Shown here piece by piece: positions 18,361-27,638 of a stretch of DNA of 64,000 nucleotides. Source of the stretch: an uncultured Blautia sp. (lineage in GTDB: Bacteria; Bacillota; Clostridia; Lachnospirales; Lachnospiraceae); NCBI GenBank assembly GCA_937893675.1, contig CALBGI010000049.1, positions 1-64,000 of the forward strand, given 5' to 3'. A program made the translations under genes and the position numbers. How positions within the stretch are numbered: position 1 is the first letter of the stretch; each line of letters begins with the position of its first letter. Under the pieces are notes generated by a model. That model had not been told where the DNA came from. It saw only the letters and a program-made list of their open reading frames with translations, and did no database searches.

Positions 18361-19488
18361 TTATAAAAGAATTCTGCGTACCTCATCTGCAACTCTAACC
18401 GCATCTTCTGTTGTCATGCCTGCATGCAAAGGAAGTCTTAAACAACGTTTCCCATAATCTTCTGTAATCGGACAATCTTCAGCCTTATATCCCAATTTCT
18501 GTCCCATCGGTGAAGAATGAAGCGGAACGTAGCAAATGTATGCCATAATATCCTTTTTCTTCAGTTCTGTTACAAGATTTGTTCGAATTTCATCTGTCGG
18601 AAGCAGTATATTATACATATGAGCATTATGCTCCACATAATCCGGAACATATTGACGAACAAGCAGCCCTTTTTCTTCCAAATCTTTTAAATTTTCATGA
18701 TAGATGTTCCATACATTATGTCTCTTCGCATAAATTTCATCATAGCGGTCTAGCTGCGCCATTAACATTGCTGCCAGGATATCAGACGGAAGGAAAGAAG
18801 AGCCGATATCATACCATGTGTATTTATCTACCCAGCCTTTTAATACATGTCTGCGATTCGTTCCTTTTTCGCGAATAATTTCTGCACGATCTAAATATTT
18901 TTCCTGATTCAATACAATGGCTCCGCCTTCGCCCATTGCAAGGTTTTTGGTCTCATGAAAACTGTAACAACCAAATTCCGCCAGAGTTCCGGCCCATCTA
19001 CCTTTGTAAGTTGAGCCTACAGACTGTGCTGCATCTTCGATCACAAACAATCCATGCTTGTCTGCAATCGCATTAATCTCATCCATTGCACATGGAATTC
19101 CGGCATAATCAACTGCATAAATAGCTTTTGTCTTATCTGTGATCAACTCTTCAATCTTTGTTTCGTCAATATTCATTGTGTCTTTTCGAATATCACAAAA
19201 TACAGGACGCGCACCTCTCAGCAGAAATGCATTAACTGTAGATGAAAAAGTAAAGGATGGGGTAATAACCTCATCTCCTGCTTCTAAATCGATTAGCAGA
19301 GAGGCCATTTCCAATGCAGTTGTCCCTGATGTTGTCAACAACATATTCTGTATATCATACTTTTTCTTAAACCACTCGTATACTTTCATTGTATACTTTC
19401 CATCACCACTTAAAATACTGGTATCCAGGCAGTCGTTGATATACTCCTTCTCCAAATTTGAAATGCTTGACTTATTAAATCTTATCAT
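18361..19488 (-). CDS. NDP-4-keto-6-deoxyhexose 4-aminotransferase (WecE/RffA-like)
   Basis: PLP-dependent DegT/DnrJ/EryC1 family protein of 375 residues. Long stretches resemble E. coli WecE, which makes dTDP-4-amino-4,6-dideoxygalactose: LEMASLLIDLEAGDEVITPS, NIDETKIEELITDKTKAIY, AEIIREKGTNRRH and VDKYTWYDIGSS. The PLP lysine lies in SFHETKN at about residue 180. With the 2,3-dehydratase and 3-ketoreductase upstream, the substrate is probably a 4-keto-2,6-dideoxy sugar and the product a 4-amino-2,4,6-trideoxy sugar. The family assignment is strong; the altered substrate is inferred from context. Confidence 0.92.
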   Translation of the reverse strand: MIRFNKSSISNLEKEYINDCLDTSILSGDGKYTMKVYEWFKKKYDIQNMLLTTSGTTALEMASLLIDLEAGDEVITPSFTFSSTVNAFLLRGARPVFCDIRKDTMNIDETKIEELITDKTKAIYAVDYAGIPCAMDEINAIADKHGLFVIEDAAQSVGSTYKGRWAGTLAEFGCYSFHETKNLAMGEGGAIVLNQEKYLDRAEIIREKGTNRRHVLKGWVDKYTWYDIGSSFLPSDILAAMLMAQLDRYDEIYAKRHNVWNIYHENLKDLEEKGLLVRQYVPDYVEHNAHMYNILLPTDEIRTNLVTELKKKDIMAYICYVPLHSSPMGQKLGYKAEDCPITEDYGKRCLRLPLHAGMTTEDAVRVADEVRRILL

Positions 19489-19549
19489 TTTTTTACCTCT
19501 TTCCTTTTGTTTAATTCGTATAGTAAATTATTAAAAATAATTGCTTACT

Positions 19550-20611
19550 TTACATAGAACAAATGTGTTTCGCTATTTGGGCACAGGAATCTGTATATCC
19601 GTCTAAATTCTGCATCTGCAAAGTATCCATTCTTTTTAATACCTCTGGCATTTTCTTTAAATTTTCAAACCCAATCTCAACAGCACATTTTTTCTCATGA
19701 ATCTCTTTCATTGCTGCAATATCCTCTGAATTCTCGCCTCTTGGAATGACCGCAGCACGCTTCCTGTTCAAAAATATTTCGCCCAATGTGGACCAGCCAG
19801 ACTTTACAATACAGTAATCACTGGCAGAAATATAATCCTGCGTATTGATCATGTCCGCCGGCAGCTGTACCACATTCCCCCCCTGCAGCTGAACGCCCGC
19901 GGTTATAAGAAATGTAGCCTTAACATCAGAGACATCGTAAGCCTCCGGCATTTCAATGGACTTCCCTACACTGCAAAAGACAATGGGGTGAGCGTAATTC
20001 CTTCGGATTTTTTCAGCTTCCTCCGGATTCTTTTTTCGTGCTATCATAGATATCTGTTCTGTATCGGTATCAAAATTTAAAATCGTTTTTCTCCCTAATG
20101 CGTAAAGAAAAATTTTATCCGCACTGCTGTATGCTTCATAATATTTCTCACAAAGCTCTTGCGGTAAAAAATCTTTATACATTTCATACCAGGTAAAATT
20201 GCACAAAAGCACGGAGGGGATTCTCTGCTCTCTGGCCGCCAGAAGTACCCATGGAAGAATATCGCTGACAATGCCATTGATTTCGTATTTTTTCAAAAAA
20301 GCGGTTTCTTTTTGAATATAGGAATCCCAACACGCCAATTCCCTGCATACTTCGCTTTCAAGCGCAGCTGCATCTACCTGTAAGGTATCCGGATTCAATA
20401 TCAGCCCTACATCTGTGTAGCCGGAATAATAAACGATTTTTTCTCCCAGTTCCTCTAAATTCCGCTTTAAAAACCGAATACGCTCTTCATCTGTTTTCAC
20501 ATGGATTACAATATTCTCGTCCATTTCAAACATTTTCTTGATAATAGCTACATTTCTGGACGCATGCCCATAGCCATGATTGGTAATATAGAAAACATAC
20601 TGTTTTTTCAT
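19550..20611 (-). CDS. GT-B fold glycosyltransferase, probably for the deoxy amino sugar
   Basis: About 353 residues. The N-terminal VFYITNHGYGHASRNVAI block matches the G-x-GH-x-x-R loop of GT-B proteins of the MurG/GT28-like type and related sugar enzymes. A C-terminal donor site is visible at about 285 (CIVKSGWSTLGEIFLNRKRA). No membrane spans are seen. Lying between the 2,3-dehydratase and the 4-aminotransferase genes, it probably transfers the finished deoxysugar to the growing repeat unit. The open frame extends to 20638, but ATG 20611 is preferred: GGAG lies ten bases before it and the family start motif follows at once. Confidence 0.78.
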   Translation of the reverse strand: MKKQYVFYITNHGYGHASRNVAIIKKMFEMDENIVIHVKTDEERIRFLKRNLEELGEKIVYYSGYTDVGLILNPDTLQVDAAALESEVCRELACWDSYIQKETAFLKKYEINGIVSDILPWVLLAAREQRIPSVLLCNFTWYEMYKDFLPQELCEKYYEAYSSADKIFLYALGRKTILNFDTDTEQISMIARKKNPEEAEKIRRNYAHPIVFCSVGKSIEMPEAYDVSDVKATFLITAGVQLQGGNVVQLPADMINTQDYISASDYCIVKSGWSTLGEIFLNRKRAAVIPRGENSEDIAAMKEIHEKKCAVEIGFENLKKMPEVLKRMDTLQMQNLDGYTDSCAQIAKHICSM

Positions 20612-20624
20612 GAAGCTACGGCTC

Positions 20625-22016
20625 CTACACAATATCAATAATACTCAGCAGATTGCGAAGCTGAATATTCAGGCAGTTATTTATCTGCACAAGACCATTC
20701 AGGCTGCTGTAACTCATCCAGAAATATCCCTTTGGCAATTTTTCCGGAGGAATGTAGTCAGTCATCAAGATTACATTGCGGTTTTGTTCATGATAGAATC
20801 TGCCGCCCTCTTCCGAAAACAGTCCGTCATTTATGACACCTTCGCCTTTATTCATCTGATCAAAGAACATCTCTGTAATATAATCAGATTTTTCCATATT
20901 AACAGCTTCCATAAAGATCGTCGGTCCTATTTCCACACTGTCAAAGGCTCCTATTTCTGTTTTTATGGAGACCAGGAATTTTGTCACTCCCTCATGCCGG
21001 CAGACAAACAAACCAAAGGTTCCGATACCTCTTGCACACAACAACGGCTGTTTCCAGTTTCTGACCTCCCGTCCGGAAATCTCAATATCAAAATATTCTA
21101 CGTCAAAACAAGCTTCTTTTCGGCAATGAACTCCTGTCTCGTCAACATTCCAGTCTTTCAAAGCGGTCAATGGAACCAGCTTTGCTTTTGTATCCAGAAA
21201 CATTTTCACATCGTTCAAATGATTATATACCGACACAATATCATCCTGGATGTTTGTCTGGAAAATGGAGGCGAAAAGCTCCTTTTTCCCAAAGCATTCC
21301 TCAATCTCCTTCAGCTCTTTCTCATCGTAATGATACGTAGACAGCGGAATACAGGACAGAACTGTTCTGGTATCCATATTCACAAGATTGTCAATCTTCA
21401 TCAGTTCCTTAATCTGGCCAAGTGTCATCCACCGAAACGCCGGAAGAACCTCTATGTCCTCATCCACACGAATCATGATATTACGATTTCGTTTTTTATA
21501 GAATCTCGTTCCCTGCTCAGATTGCACCTGATCAAAAATAATCGTATGTTCCTTGGAATTCTGGAAATAAGAAAAATAATTTGGTACATTTCCTCCATGT
21601 GCCTGTTCAAAATTGCTTTTTGTAGCCTGAATTGTAGGCGAAATCTGCACGCAGTTTACATTTCCCGGTTCAACTTTGGCCTGCATCAAAAAATGCATCA
21701 CTCCGTCAAATTCTTTACAGATAATCCCAAGAAATCCTATTTCCATCTGATATATGATGGGCTGCTCCGCAAGCACTTCTCCCTTTCTTTTGTACTGCAA
21801 ACCGCGAATGGAGAAAAAGCGTTTATTCCGGTTCTCAATAATCCCTTTATCCGGATTATAAAACCAGTACTCAGCCGGCTTCATGATGGAGCGAGTTATA
21901 TTCACCACATTTGTATCGTTTAATTCTTTAATCCATGCAAGCAAAGACTCTGTGGAATTCAGCTTACTGTCTTTTTCTCTCCAGGATTTCAATATTTGTA
22001 TAATATCCTTTTTCAT
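20625..22016 (-). CDS. NDP-hexose 2,3-dehydratase
   Basis: A 463-residue member of the EvaA/TylCVI/SpnO family. This family removes water from dTDP-4-keto-6-deoxyglucose to give a 3,4-diketo-2,6-dideoxy sugar, the entry step to 2-deoxysugars. The internal duplication typical of the family is clear. The first half has EIGFLGIICKEFDGVMHFL and QAKVEPGNVNCVQISPT. The second half has GTFGLFVCRHEGVTKFL and SIKTEIGAFDSVEIGPT. Each half ends with a RFY..RNRN block (GTRFYKKRNRN; GGRFYHEQNRN). The 3-ketoreductase that must act next is encoded two genes upstream. The family is best known from antibiotic pathways. Confidence 0.93.
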   Translation of the reverse strand: MKKDIIQILKSWREKDSKLNSTESLLAWIKELNDTNVVNITRSIMKPAEYWFYNPDKGIIENRNKRFFSIRGLQYKRKGEVLAEQPIIYQMEIGFLGIICKEFDGVMHFLMQAKVEPGNVNCVQISPTIQATKSNFEQAHGGNVPNYFSYFQNSKEHTIIFDQVQSEQGTRFYKKRNRNIMIRVDEDIEVLPAFRWMTLGQIKELMKIDNLVNMDTRTVLSCIPLSTYHYDEKELKEIEECFGKKELFASIFQTNIQDDIVSVYNHLNDVKMFLDTKAKLVPLTALKDWNVDETGVHCRKEACFDVEYFDIEISGREVRNWKQPLLCARGIGTFGLFVCRHEGVTKFLVSIKTEIGAFDSVEIGPTIFMEAVNMEKSDYITEMFFDQMNKGEGVINDGLFSEEGGRFYHEQNRNVILMTDYIPPEKLPKGYFWMSYSSLNGLVQINNCLNIQLRNLLSIIDIV

Positions 22017-22039
22017 TTTATCCTCCGAAGTCTCTTTCC

Positions 22040-22444
22040 TTATAATAGATTCTTTTCTGTGATAAATACATCATAATTTTCATAATAATCATCTGCGCAA
22101 TATGCTTCACTGGCCAACGTGAGCAAAATCGCATCTGACGAAAAATCATAAATTTTCATCCAGGTCTTTTTCGGCAAAAACAGACCTTTATCCGAAGAAT
22201 CAAACTTGTATGTCTTCTTTTCCCTTCCATCATCTGTCTCTATCTTGAGGGATCCTCGCAGACAGATATAGAAAAAGTCTGTACTTTTACTTGCATGTTC
22301 TCCTCTGACCTCTCCCTCCGGAACATCGGAAATACAGAATATTCTTTTTATCAGAAACGGAACTTCTTTCATTGCCTCTGCAATCACAATACTTCCGTCC
22401 TTCTCCCGGATCGCTTTCAAGTCAATCTCTTTCACGCTGCTCAT
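22040..22444 (-). CDS. FdtA/QdtA-like sugar 3,4-ketoisomerase cupin, active-site motif altered
   Basis: A 134-residue single cupin (WxcM-like). It matches sugar 3,4-ketoisomerases along its length: PFLIKRIFCISD, GSLKIETDDG, GLFLPKKTWMKIYDFS and LTLASEAY. Those enzymes convert dTDP-4-keto- to dTDP-3-keto-6-deoxyglucose. The family's RG.HAHK motif reads RGEHASK here, so the second histidine, thought to be catalytic in the characterised enzymes, is replaced by serine. The protein may have changed activity or bind sugar without isomerising it. The gene overlaps the 3-ketoreductase stop as ATGA. Confidence 0.82.
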   Translation of the reverse strand: MSSVKEIDLKAIREKDGSIVIAEAMKEVPFLIKRIFCISDVPEGEVRGEHASKSTDFFYICLRGSLKIETDDGREKKTYKFDSSDKGLFLPKKTWMKIYDFSSDAILLTLASEAYCADDYYENYDVFITEKNLL

Positions 22445-23478
22445 TTCATTCCCGCCTTATCCATAAAGGAATCTACCAAATCTGCCTGTTTCTGAATATT
22501 TCCATATGCTTCTTTCCGAACTTCTTCGGATTCCACACATTTTGCAAAATATTGCAGAGATTTCAGGAAGGTATCATCTGCCGGAAGAGCACATTCTTTT
22601 TGTTCCATGCCCGTAATCAGTTTATAAGAAGGCTCAAACCCAGCCGGAGCTGTAAGGATACGTCCGGTTACCAAACGCCCTTTGCTTCCCCATATTTCCA
22701 AATCACATTTATAGGCGTTATCCATGCCAAACGCAATCTGTACTGTCTCGCCTTTCGGATTGGACATGGTCGCTGAACCATAAAGATCTACATCAAATTC
22801 ATCTGTATAATTTGCTTTTGCGCAATCGAGCGTTGCTCCCTCTCCCAAGAGAATAGAGGCATATTTCAGAGTGTAGCCGCCGCAATCCAGCAATGCGCCC
22901 CCACCCAGTGCTTTCATATAACGAAAATCTCCCTGTGCACGCCTCGGAAATCCAAAATCCAGCCGGTACATGCGCACATCTCCCAGAACACCGCTTTCCA
23001 CTACCTTTTTGATTTCACTAAGCTGCTCATGGAACACAAACATATAATTTTCGTGAACTGCCAGCTCTTTCTCCTTGGCACAGGCAAGCAGCTCTTCCGT
23101 ATTGCTTCTGTCAATAGTTGACGGTTTTTCCACAAATATGTGCTTTCCGTACTCTAATGCCTTCTTCGCCCAACGGAAATGCAGAGCCGGAGGAAGCGGA
23201 AGGTATACCGCATCAACTTCGTCGCTGGAAATCAGATCCATATAGCTGGAAAAGATTTTACCGCCAAAATTCTTCTGGAAGTTCTCTGCCTTTTCCATTT
23301 CACCATTTCTCACCGCATCCCGTCGGCTGGCATCCACATTCTGAAAATCATCGCCAAACCACTCTTTTGCGTCTGCCACAGCAACTCCCATATATTCATA
23401 GTCGCTGCTTTGTTCCAATGCCGGAAGAAACCGCCGAAACGCAATCTCTGATGGACAAATAATCCCAATTCTTATCAT
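22441..23478 (-). CDS. NDP-hexose 3-ketoreductase (Gfo/Idh/MocA family)
   Basis: A 345-residue oxidoreductase. It has an N-terminal Rossmann fold (IRIGIICPSEIAFRRFLPAL), the cofactor and active-site block GKHIFVEKPS at about 115, and the C-terminal domain motif GGGALLDCGGYTLKYA at about 185. The same motifs occur in the 3-ketoreductases of antibiotic deoxysugar routes (TylCII, KijD10 type), which reduce the diketo product of the 2,3-dehydratase. Coupling with the 2,3-dehydratase gene supports this over a general inositol or xylose dehydrogenase role. The start follows GGAGGAGAACAT. A 100-base AT-rich gap separates it from the flippase upstream. Confidence 0.88.
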   Translation of the reverse strand: MIRIGIICPSEIAFRRFLPALEQSSDYEYMGVAVADAKEWFGDDFQNVDASRRDAVRNGEMEKAENFQKNFGGKIFSSYMDLISSDEVDAVYLPLPPALHFRWAKKALEYGKHIFVEKPSTIDRSNTEELLACAKEKELAVHENYMFVFHEQLSEIKKVVESGVLGDVRMYRLDFGFPRRAQGDFRYMKALGGGALLDCGGYTLKYASILLGEGATLDCAKANYTDEFDVDLYGSATMSNPKGETVQIAFGMDNAYKCDLEIWGSKGRLVTGRILTAPAGFEPSYKLITGMEQKECALPADDTFLKSLQYFAKCVESEEVRKEAYGNIQKQADLVDSFMDKAGMK

Positions 23479-23579
23479 ATGTTCTCCTCCATATAACCTT
23501 TTCTATTCCAAATTATTTTTAACGCACTTATCCTTTTATCATAATACCATAAATTCCGCCAAAAGCATAGCTTTGCCGC

Positions 23580-25055
23580 CTATTTCCAACATTTTCTCCG
23601 CACAAAATTCCATCCCATATCCCAGAACTCCCGCACGAATTTTTCTTTTACCAGAACAAGTGTCAGGAAGAAAATCCCGAAAAATACCACTGCTGAAATC
23701 AGAAGCTCCGCAAATTCTCCGGTATGTACATAAATCTGCAGAAGTACTGCCGACGCCGACGCCAGGGCAAGGCCCAGGGCAATCTTCCAGAACTGGATTT
23801 TTTGGAGAATGCTCCCCAGCTCCCTCCGCAGATAAAAGCTCTGCACCAGGATTACCAGGAATTCTGCCATCAGCGTAGAAACAGCCGCCCCTGCTGCCCC
23901 GTACTTTGGGATCAGCAGAAGATTAAACACAAAGTCCAGCACAGCTCCCGCTGCTACGGAGTACACCACCTTCGTCTCTTCGCCCTGGGGGGTGAGAATC
24001 TGCATCCCCGTAATATTGGAAAGCCCAATGAGAAGGACCGTCGGCATAAGGATCACCATGGATACCACCGCCGGAAGAAACTCTTTTCCGCAGAGAAACA
24101 AAATCGACTCTTTTGCATAAACCATAAAATAAACCATAACAGAGGTCGCGATCAAAAGCACAAACTCAAAGGCCTTGGCAATGGTTCTCTGAAACTCTGC
24201 CTTCTCCTTTTTCTGGATATAGTAGGAAAGTCTGGGAAGCAGCACTGTTCCCAGGGAGGTAACTCCCGTCACCAGCACATTCTTCACTTTGATAGCCGCA
24301 TTGTAATAGCCAACCTCTGTATCATTTTTCATAAAGCCCAGCATAACGATATCCAGATTCAGATACACACTGGTTGCCGCTGAAAGAAGGAAAAACAACA
24401 GCGTTCCCCGGAAATGCTCTCTCAGCGCATACGTTCCCTGCTTCCGGAAGGTGATAAATTTTCGCAGGCGCAGAAAATTCAGCACATAGGCGCCAAAGTT
24501 TCCGACCACGTAAATCACGCCGTACACAATATAGTCTTCCGGATTCTTCACAAAAAGAACCATCAGGACCAGGCCGGCCAGTTTGAATACAATGGAACAG
24601 ACGGTAATGTAGGAATACTGCTCCAGCGCATTGTAAAACCACTGAACGCCTATGGTCGTAAGACCGATGCTCACTCCGACGACCATCAGAAGCTCTTTCT
24701 GCGCCGCAAACTTTGGTACACAAAAAAGCATCGCAAAAAATACAGCATATGTGATCACCGTGGTAATCCCACTGATGATCAGCAACTCCTGTACTGTCTG
24801 CGATAACTTTTCCCTGTCGTCCCTGACTCTTGCACAGGCACGGATTCCATATGTAGGCACTCCCAGAGTGGCAAACATGGTAAAATAGGTGATAACGGAA
24901 GTGGCAAACGCCACAGTTCCGCTGCCCTCCACCCGCAATACCCTGGAAATGTAAGGAAAGGTTATCAAAGGAAACAGCACCTGCGAGACCGTCAGAATTG
25001 CATTCATAATAAAATTGAATTTAATAGATCTTGTCTTTAACGTATTATCTCCCAA
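23580..25055 (-). CDS. First Wzx-type polysaccharide flippase
   Basis: A 491-residue MOP-superfamily transporter with about 14 spans. The start matches RfbX/Wzx flippases closely (SIKFNFIMNAILTVSQVLFP, then LITFPYISRVL). It moves undecaprenyl-diphosphate repeat units to the outside for the Wzy polymerase encoded two genes upstream. The start is a TTG at 25055, overlapping the upstream gene by 11 bases. No in-frame ATG lies near the expected N-terminus, and the ribosome binding site is weak, which suggests translational coupling. Confidence 0.92.
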   Translation of the reverse strand: MGDNTLKTRSIKFNFIMNAILTVSQVLFPLITFPYISRVLRVEGSGTVAFATSVITYFTMFATLGVPTYGIRACARVRDDREKLSQTVQELLIISGITTVITYAVFFAMLFCVPKFAAQKELLMVVGVSIGLTTIGVQWFYNALEQYSYITVCSIVFKLAGLVLMVLFVKNPEDYIVYGVIYVVGNFGAYVLNFLRLRKFITFRKQGTYALREHFRGTLLFFLLSAATSVYLNLDIVMLGFMKNDTEVGYYNAAIKVKNVLVTGVTSLGTVLLPRLSYYIQKKEKAEFQRTIAKAFEFVLLIATSVMVYFMVYAKESILFLCGKEFLPAVVSMVILMPTVLLIGLSNITGMQILTPQGEETKVVYSVAAGAVLDFVFNLLLIPKYGAAGAAVSTLMAEFLVILVQSFYLRRELGSILQKIQFWKIALGLALASASAVLLQIYVHTGEFAELLISAVVFFGIFFLTLVLVKEKFVREFWDMGWNFVRRKCWK

Positions 25056-26103
25056 CTTTTTCCATGGTCTCCTTTAACATCTCTCCATTTCTGAGTTTTT
25101 CTGCAATCTCAGAAACATTTGCCCGAAGAAGCTGATACTGTTCTTCTGTCATGTTTGCCATTTTTTCCGGTATCTCTTTCAGGGAATCCACTGCGATACC
25201 TGCCTGATATTTTTTCACAAAATCTGCCACTGCCGCTTCTTTCCACACGATCACCGGAAGGCCGCAGGCCAGATACAGGGAGGCTTTGTGCGGATTATTA
25301 TACTTCACATATTCGCCAAACTCACCGCCGCAGCCGTCCAGGCTGTCGCCGTCCCACACAAGACCGAACCTTCCCTCCAGAATTTGCGGAAGCTTATCCG
25401 GCGGAAAAGAGCCCTTATAATCCATGTTTTCGCCAAGCTTCTCTTTCTGTACGTTTGGCCCATACAGCCGAAAATGTGCATTGACATCACCCAGCTGATA
25501 TACATACCCCGCTTTTTCCGGCGAAAGATTGCCCGCAATGACAATTCCTTTTGCCGCATCCTTTTTGTCCCCGGTCAGCACATCGCTGTCAACCAGATAG
25601 TCAAAAAGCCCCAAAGAATAAATAGGCTGCATCATTTTGCAGGATTTCAGATAAGCTGTCATTTTTTCATTGTGGGAAATGATATAATCTGCCTGAGACA
25701 GAAATTTTTCCTCTGCCCCCTGATACCATGCCCGCTCTTCCGGATTCTGGTTCCGGAGACTGTCCAGATCGTGGATCAGCATGCCAATACGGACGTTTTT
25801 CTGTTTCAGCTTCTGAATCTGACGAAGCGCCAGCATGGAAACCTTTGGGTACATATCCAATGGATACTGTATCAGAAGCTCGTCTCCCCTTTGAAGGGTT
25901 TTCTCCACCCGTCTCCAGTCTTTCCAAAAGACAAGCGCCATACGGATACGCTCCGGATAGCTTACATTGACCCGCACTTTTATGGGATGGACCGGGCAGG
26001 CTTCCCAGCCCAGTCTGATCAGGGTGTCCGCCACATCCCGCCTTGCTTTGGAACCAGCATGCTGTTCCAACAATCCGTTTTCTACAATACAATATTTTTT
26101 CAT
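25045..26103 (-). CDS. Galactofuranosyltransferase-like glycosyltransferase
   Basis: A 352-residue cytoplasmic GT-B protein resembling the beta-1,6-galactofuranosyltransferase/Gtf3 group. Visible blocks are GMLIHDLDSLR at about 112, ADYIISHNEKM at about 140 and the C-terminal donor site YNNPHKASLYLACGLPVIVW at about 270. The galactofuranose specificity is a family default; no UDP-galactopyranose mutase gene is in the window, so the donor could be another sugar. The start ATG follows GTAGGAGTATT and lies 7 bases after the polymerase gene. Confidence 0.83.
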   Translation of the reverse strand: MKKYCIVENGLLEQHAGSKARRDVADTLIRLGWEACPVHPIKVRVNVSYPERIRMALVFWKDWRRVEKTLQRGDELLIQYPLDMYPKVSMLALRQIQKLKQKNVRIGMLIHDLDSLRNQNPEERAWYQGAEEKFLSQADYIISHNEKMTAYLKSCKMMQPIYSLGLFDYLVDSDVLTGDKKDAAKGIVIAGNLSPEKAGYVYQLGDVNAHFRLYGPNVQKEKLGENMDYKGSFPPDKLPQILEGRFGLVWDGDSLDGCGGEFGEYVKYNNPHKASLYLACGLPVIVWKEAAVADFVKKYQAGIAVDSLKEIPEKMANMTEEQYQLLRANVSEIAEKLRNGEMLKETMEKVGR

Positions 26104-26110
26104 AATACTC

Positions 26111-27628
26111 CTACTTCGTCTCTGCCTTTACTTCTTTGTTCAGCATAAACACCAGATATCCCAGGAACATCCAGAACATATTCGCATCCGGAGAGTTCTG
26201 GTAAAACATGGTCGCCTGGAACATTGCGCTTACACAGAGCATTACAATGCACAAAAGCAGCACCGATGCCCGCCAAAAATCCTTCTGCCCCAGTTTCCAT
26301 ATTCTGGAAAACACGAATTTCACCGCGCATACCACAAGCACGATCAGGATGATCAGTCCCGGGAAGCCCTGGGAAACAAACACATTCAGCACCTCATTGT
26401 CCATGGTACTGTAGTCCCAGTGGTCATTGTTCACAATGTAGGTTTCCGGAAGATTCTCTTTTGCGTAAGGAACGATCCCCGAAAAAGAGGTTCCTGTTAT
26501 GGGGCGGCTCAGAGCCACCTCCACAGCGCTCTTCCAGATATCAAATCTCCGGTTGCTGATGTCTCCCTCCATACTGTAATTACGCTCCACCTTCTCCGCC
26601 GGTTTCTTTGGCTTTGGTGTCGGGGTAACCGCAGCTTTTTTTGTAGTATCTGTATTTTTCTCAGCAGTATCCTTCTGAACAGCGTCTTTTTCCACCGCCG
26701 CTTCTGTTTCCTTCTTGACCGTTTCTTCCTGTTCTTTCTGCTGTTCTTTCTGCTGTGCCTGGCTTACAACTGCATTGTAGGAATATTTGATTCCCTGCGG
26801 CGCAAGAAAGCACACAACGCCAACCGCCAACGCCGCAGCAAGATGCAGCCACTGCTTTTTCCAGCTTCGCTCCTTATAAAACAGCTGAAAAAATACAAAA
26901 GCAGTCATTCCGATCCCCAGGCTCAGAAGCCCGTTTCTGGAATCTGAAAAACCAATATAGATAACAAACAGAAGAATGAAAAGACTCAGAAGCGCTTTCA
27001 ACCATTTTCGGGAGGTCTGCATAAGGAAGTAAATAGACAGAGCAATGGCTGTACAGCAGACAATCGCTCCAAGATTCGGATCCTGAAAAGCTCCCCATAA
27101 GCGTCCATAGCAAAAACCGGAAACAACTTCGTAGTTGCCGTTGTTTGTATCAATGTAGCTGGAAGAATAGCCAACAGCCATCATTCCAAGACTGGTCAGC
27201 GTCATGAGCAGCGCATAACCAATATGTACCACAGCCATAAGGGTAAACTCTTTTTTTACACGTCCGGTATCGTCCCCGGTTCTCACAGGATAAAGAAGTC
27301 CGAAATAGAAAAGCCAGAACACCATGGTCACGAGCCCTTTATGGGATTCATACTGAAGGTTGGTAGCCATAGTAAACAGATAGCTTGCAAACATCAAAAT
27401 CAGGATCCACAGAAGCGGCATTCTGATATAGTCCTTGATCCGGATAAACCTCGCCAGCACGAGCACTGCACCCAGCACAAGCATAGGCCACATGCACCAG
27501 GATACAATATGAGTACCATAGGTAAAATTGCACGTGGATAAAATTACATAAAGATAAAACCACAGTTTAAATACAAGCTCCGCGCCTTCCTGTATTTTTT
27601 GTATGTTTTGTTTGCTGCTCTTTTCCAT
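26111..27628 (-). CDS. Wzy polymerase / O-antigen ligase-like protein with a charged loop insert
   Basis: A 505-residue membrane protein of the Wzy_C/WaaL family with about 11 spans. The large outer loop carries the usual DIWKSAVEVALSRPITGTSF motif at about 375. Just before it is a low-complexity stretch of about 70 residues rich in Lys, Glu, Gln, Thr and Pro (about 290-355), unusual for the family. It probably joins repeat units on the outer face. The only polymerase candidate in the cluster, it lies between glycosyltransferases and the first flippase. Confidence 0.87.
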   Translation of the reverse strand: MEKSSKQNIQKIQEGAELVFKLWFYLYVILSTCNFTYGTHIVSWCMWPMLVLGAVLVLARFIRIKDYIRMPLLWILILMFASYLFTMATNLQYESHKGLVTMVFWLFYFGLLYPVRTGDDTGRVKKEFTLMAVVHIGYALLMTLTSLGMMAVGYSSSYIDTNNGNYEVVSGFCYGRLWGAFQDPNLGAIVCCTAIALSIYFLMQTSRKWLKALLSLFILLFVIYIGFSDSRNGLLSLGIGMTAFVFFQLFYKERSWKKQWLHLAAALAVGVVCFLAPQGIKYSYNAVVSQAQQKEQQKEQEETVKKETEAAVEKDAVQKDTAEKNTDTTKKAAVTPTPKPKKPAEKVERNYSMEGDISNRRFDIWKSAVEVALSRPITGTSFSGIVPYAKENLPETYIVNNDHWDYSTMDNEVLNVFVSQGFPGLIILIVLVVCAVKFVFSRIWKLGQKDFWRASVLLLCIVMLCVSAMFQATMFYQNSPDANMFWMFLGYLVFMLNKEVKAETK

Positions 27629-27638
27629 TCTTTTATCC

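Noticed and set aside
20610..21923. Open frame of 437 codons on the plus strand
   Set aside because: Lies opposite the 2,3-dehydratase, whose duplicated motifs leave no doubt; no start signal.
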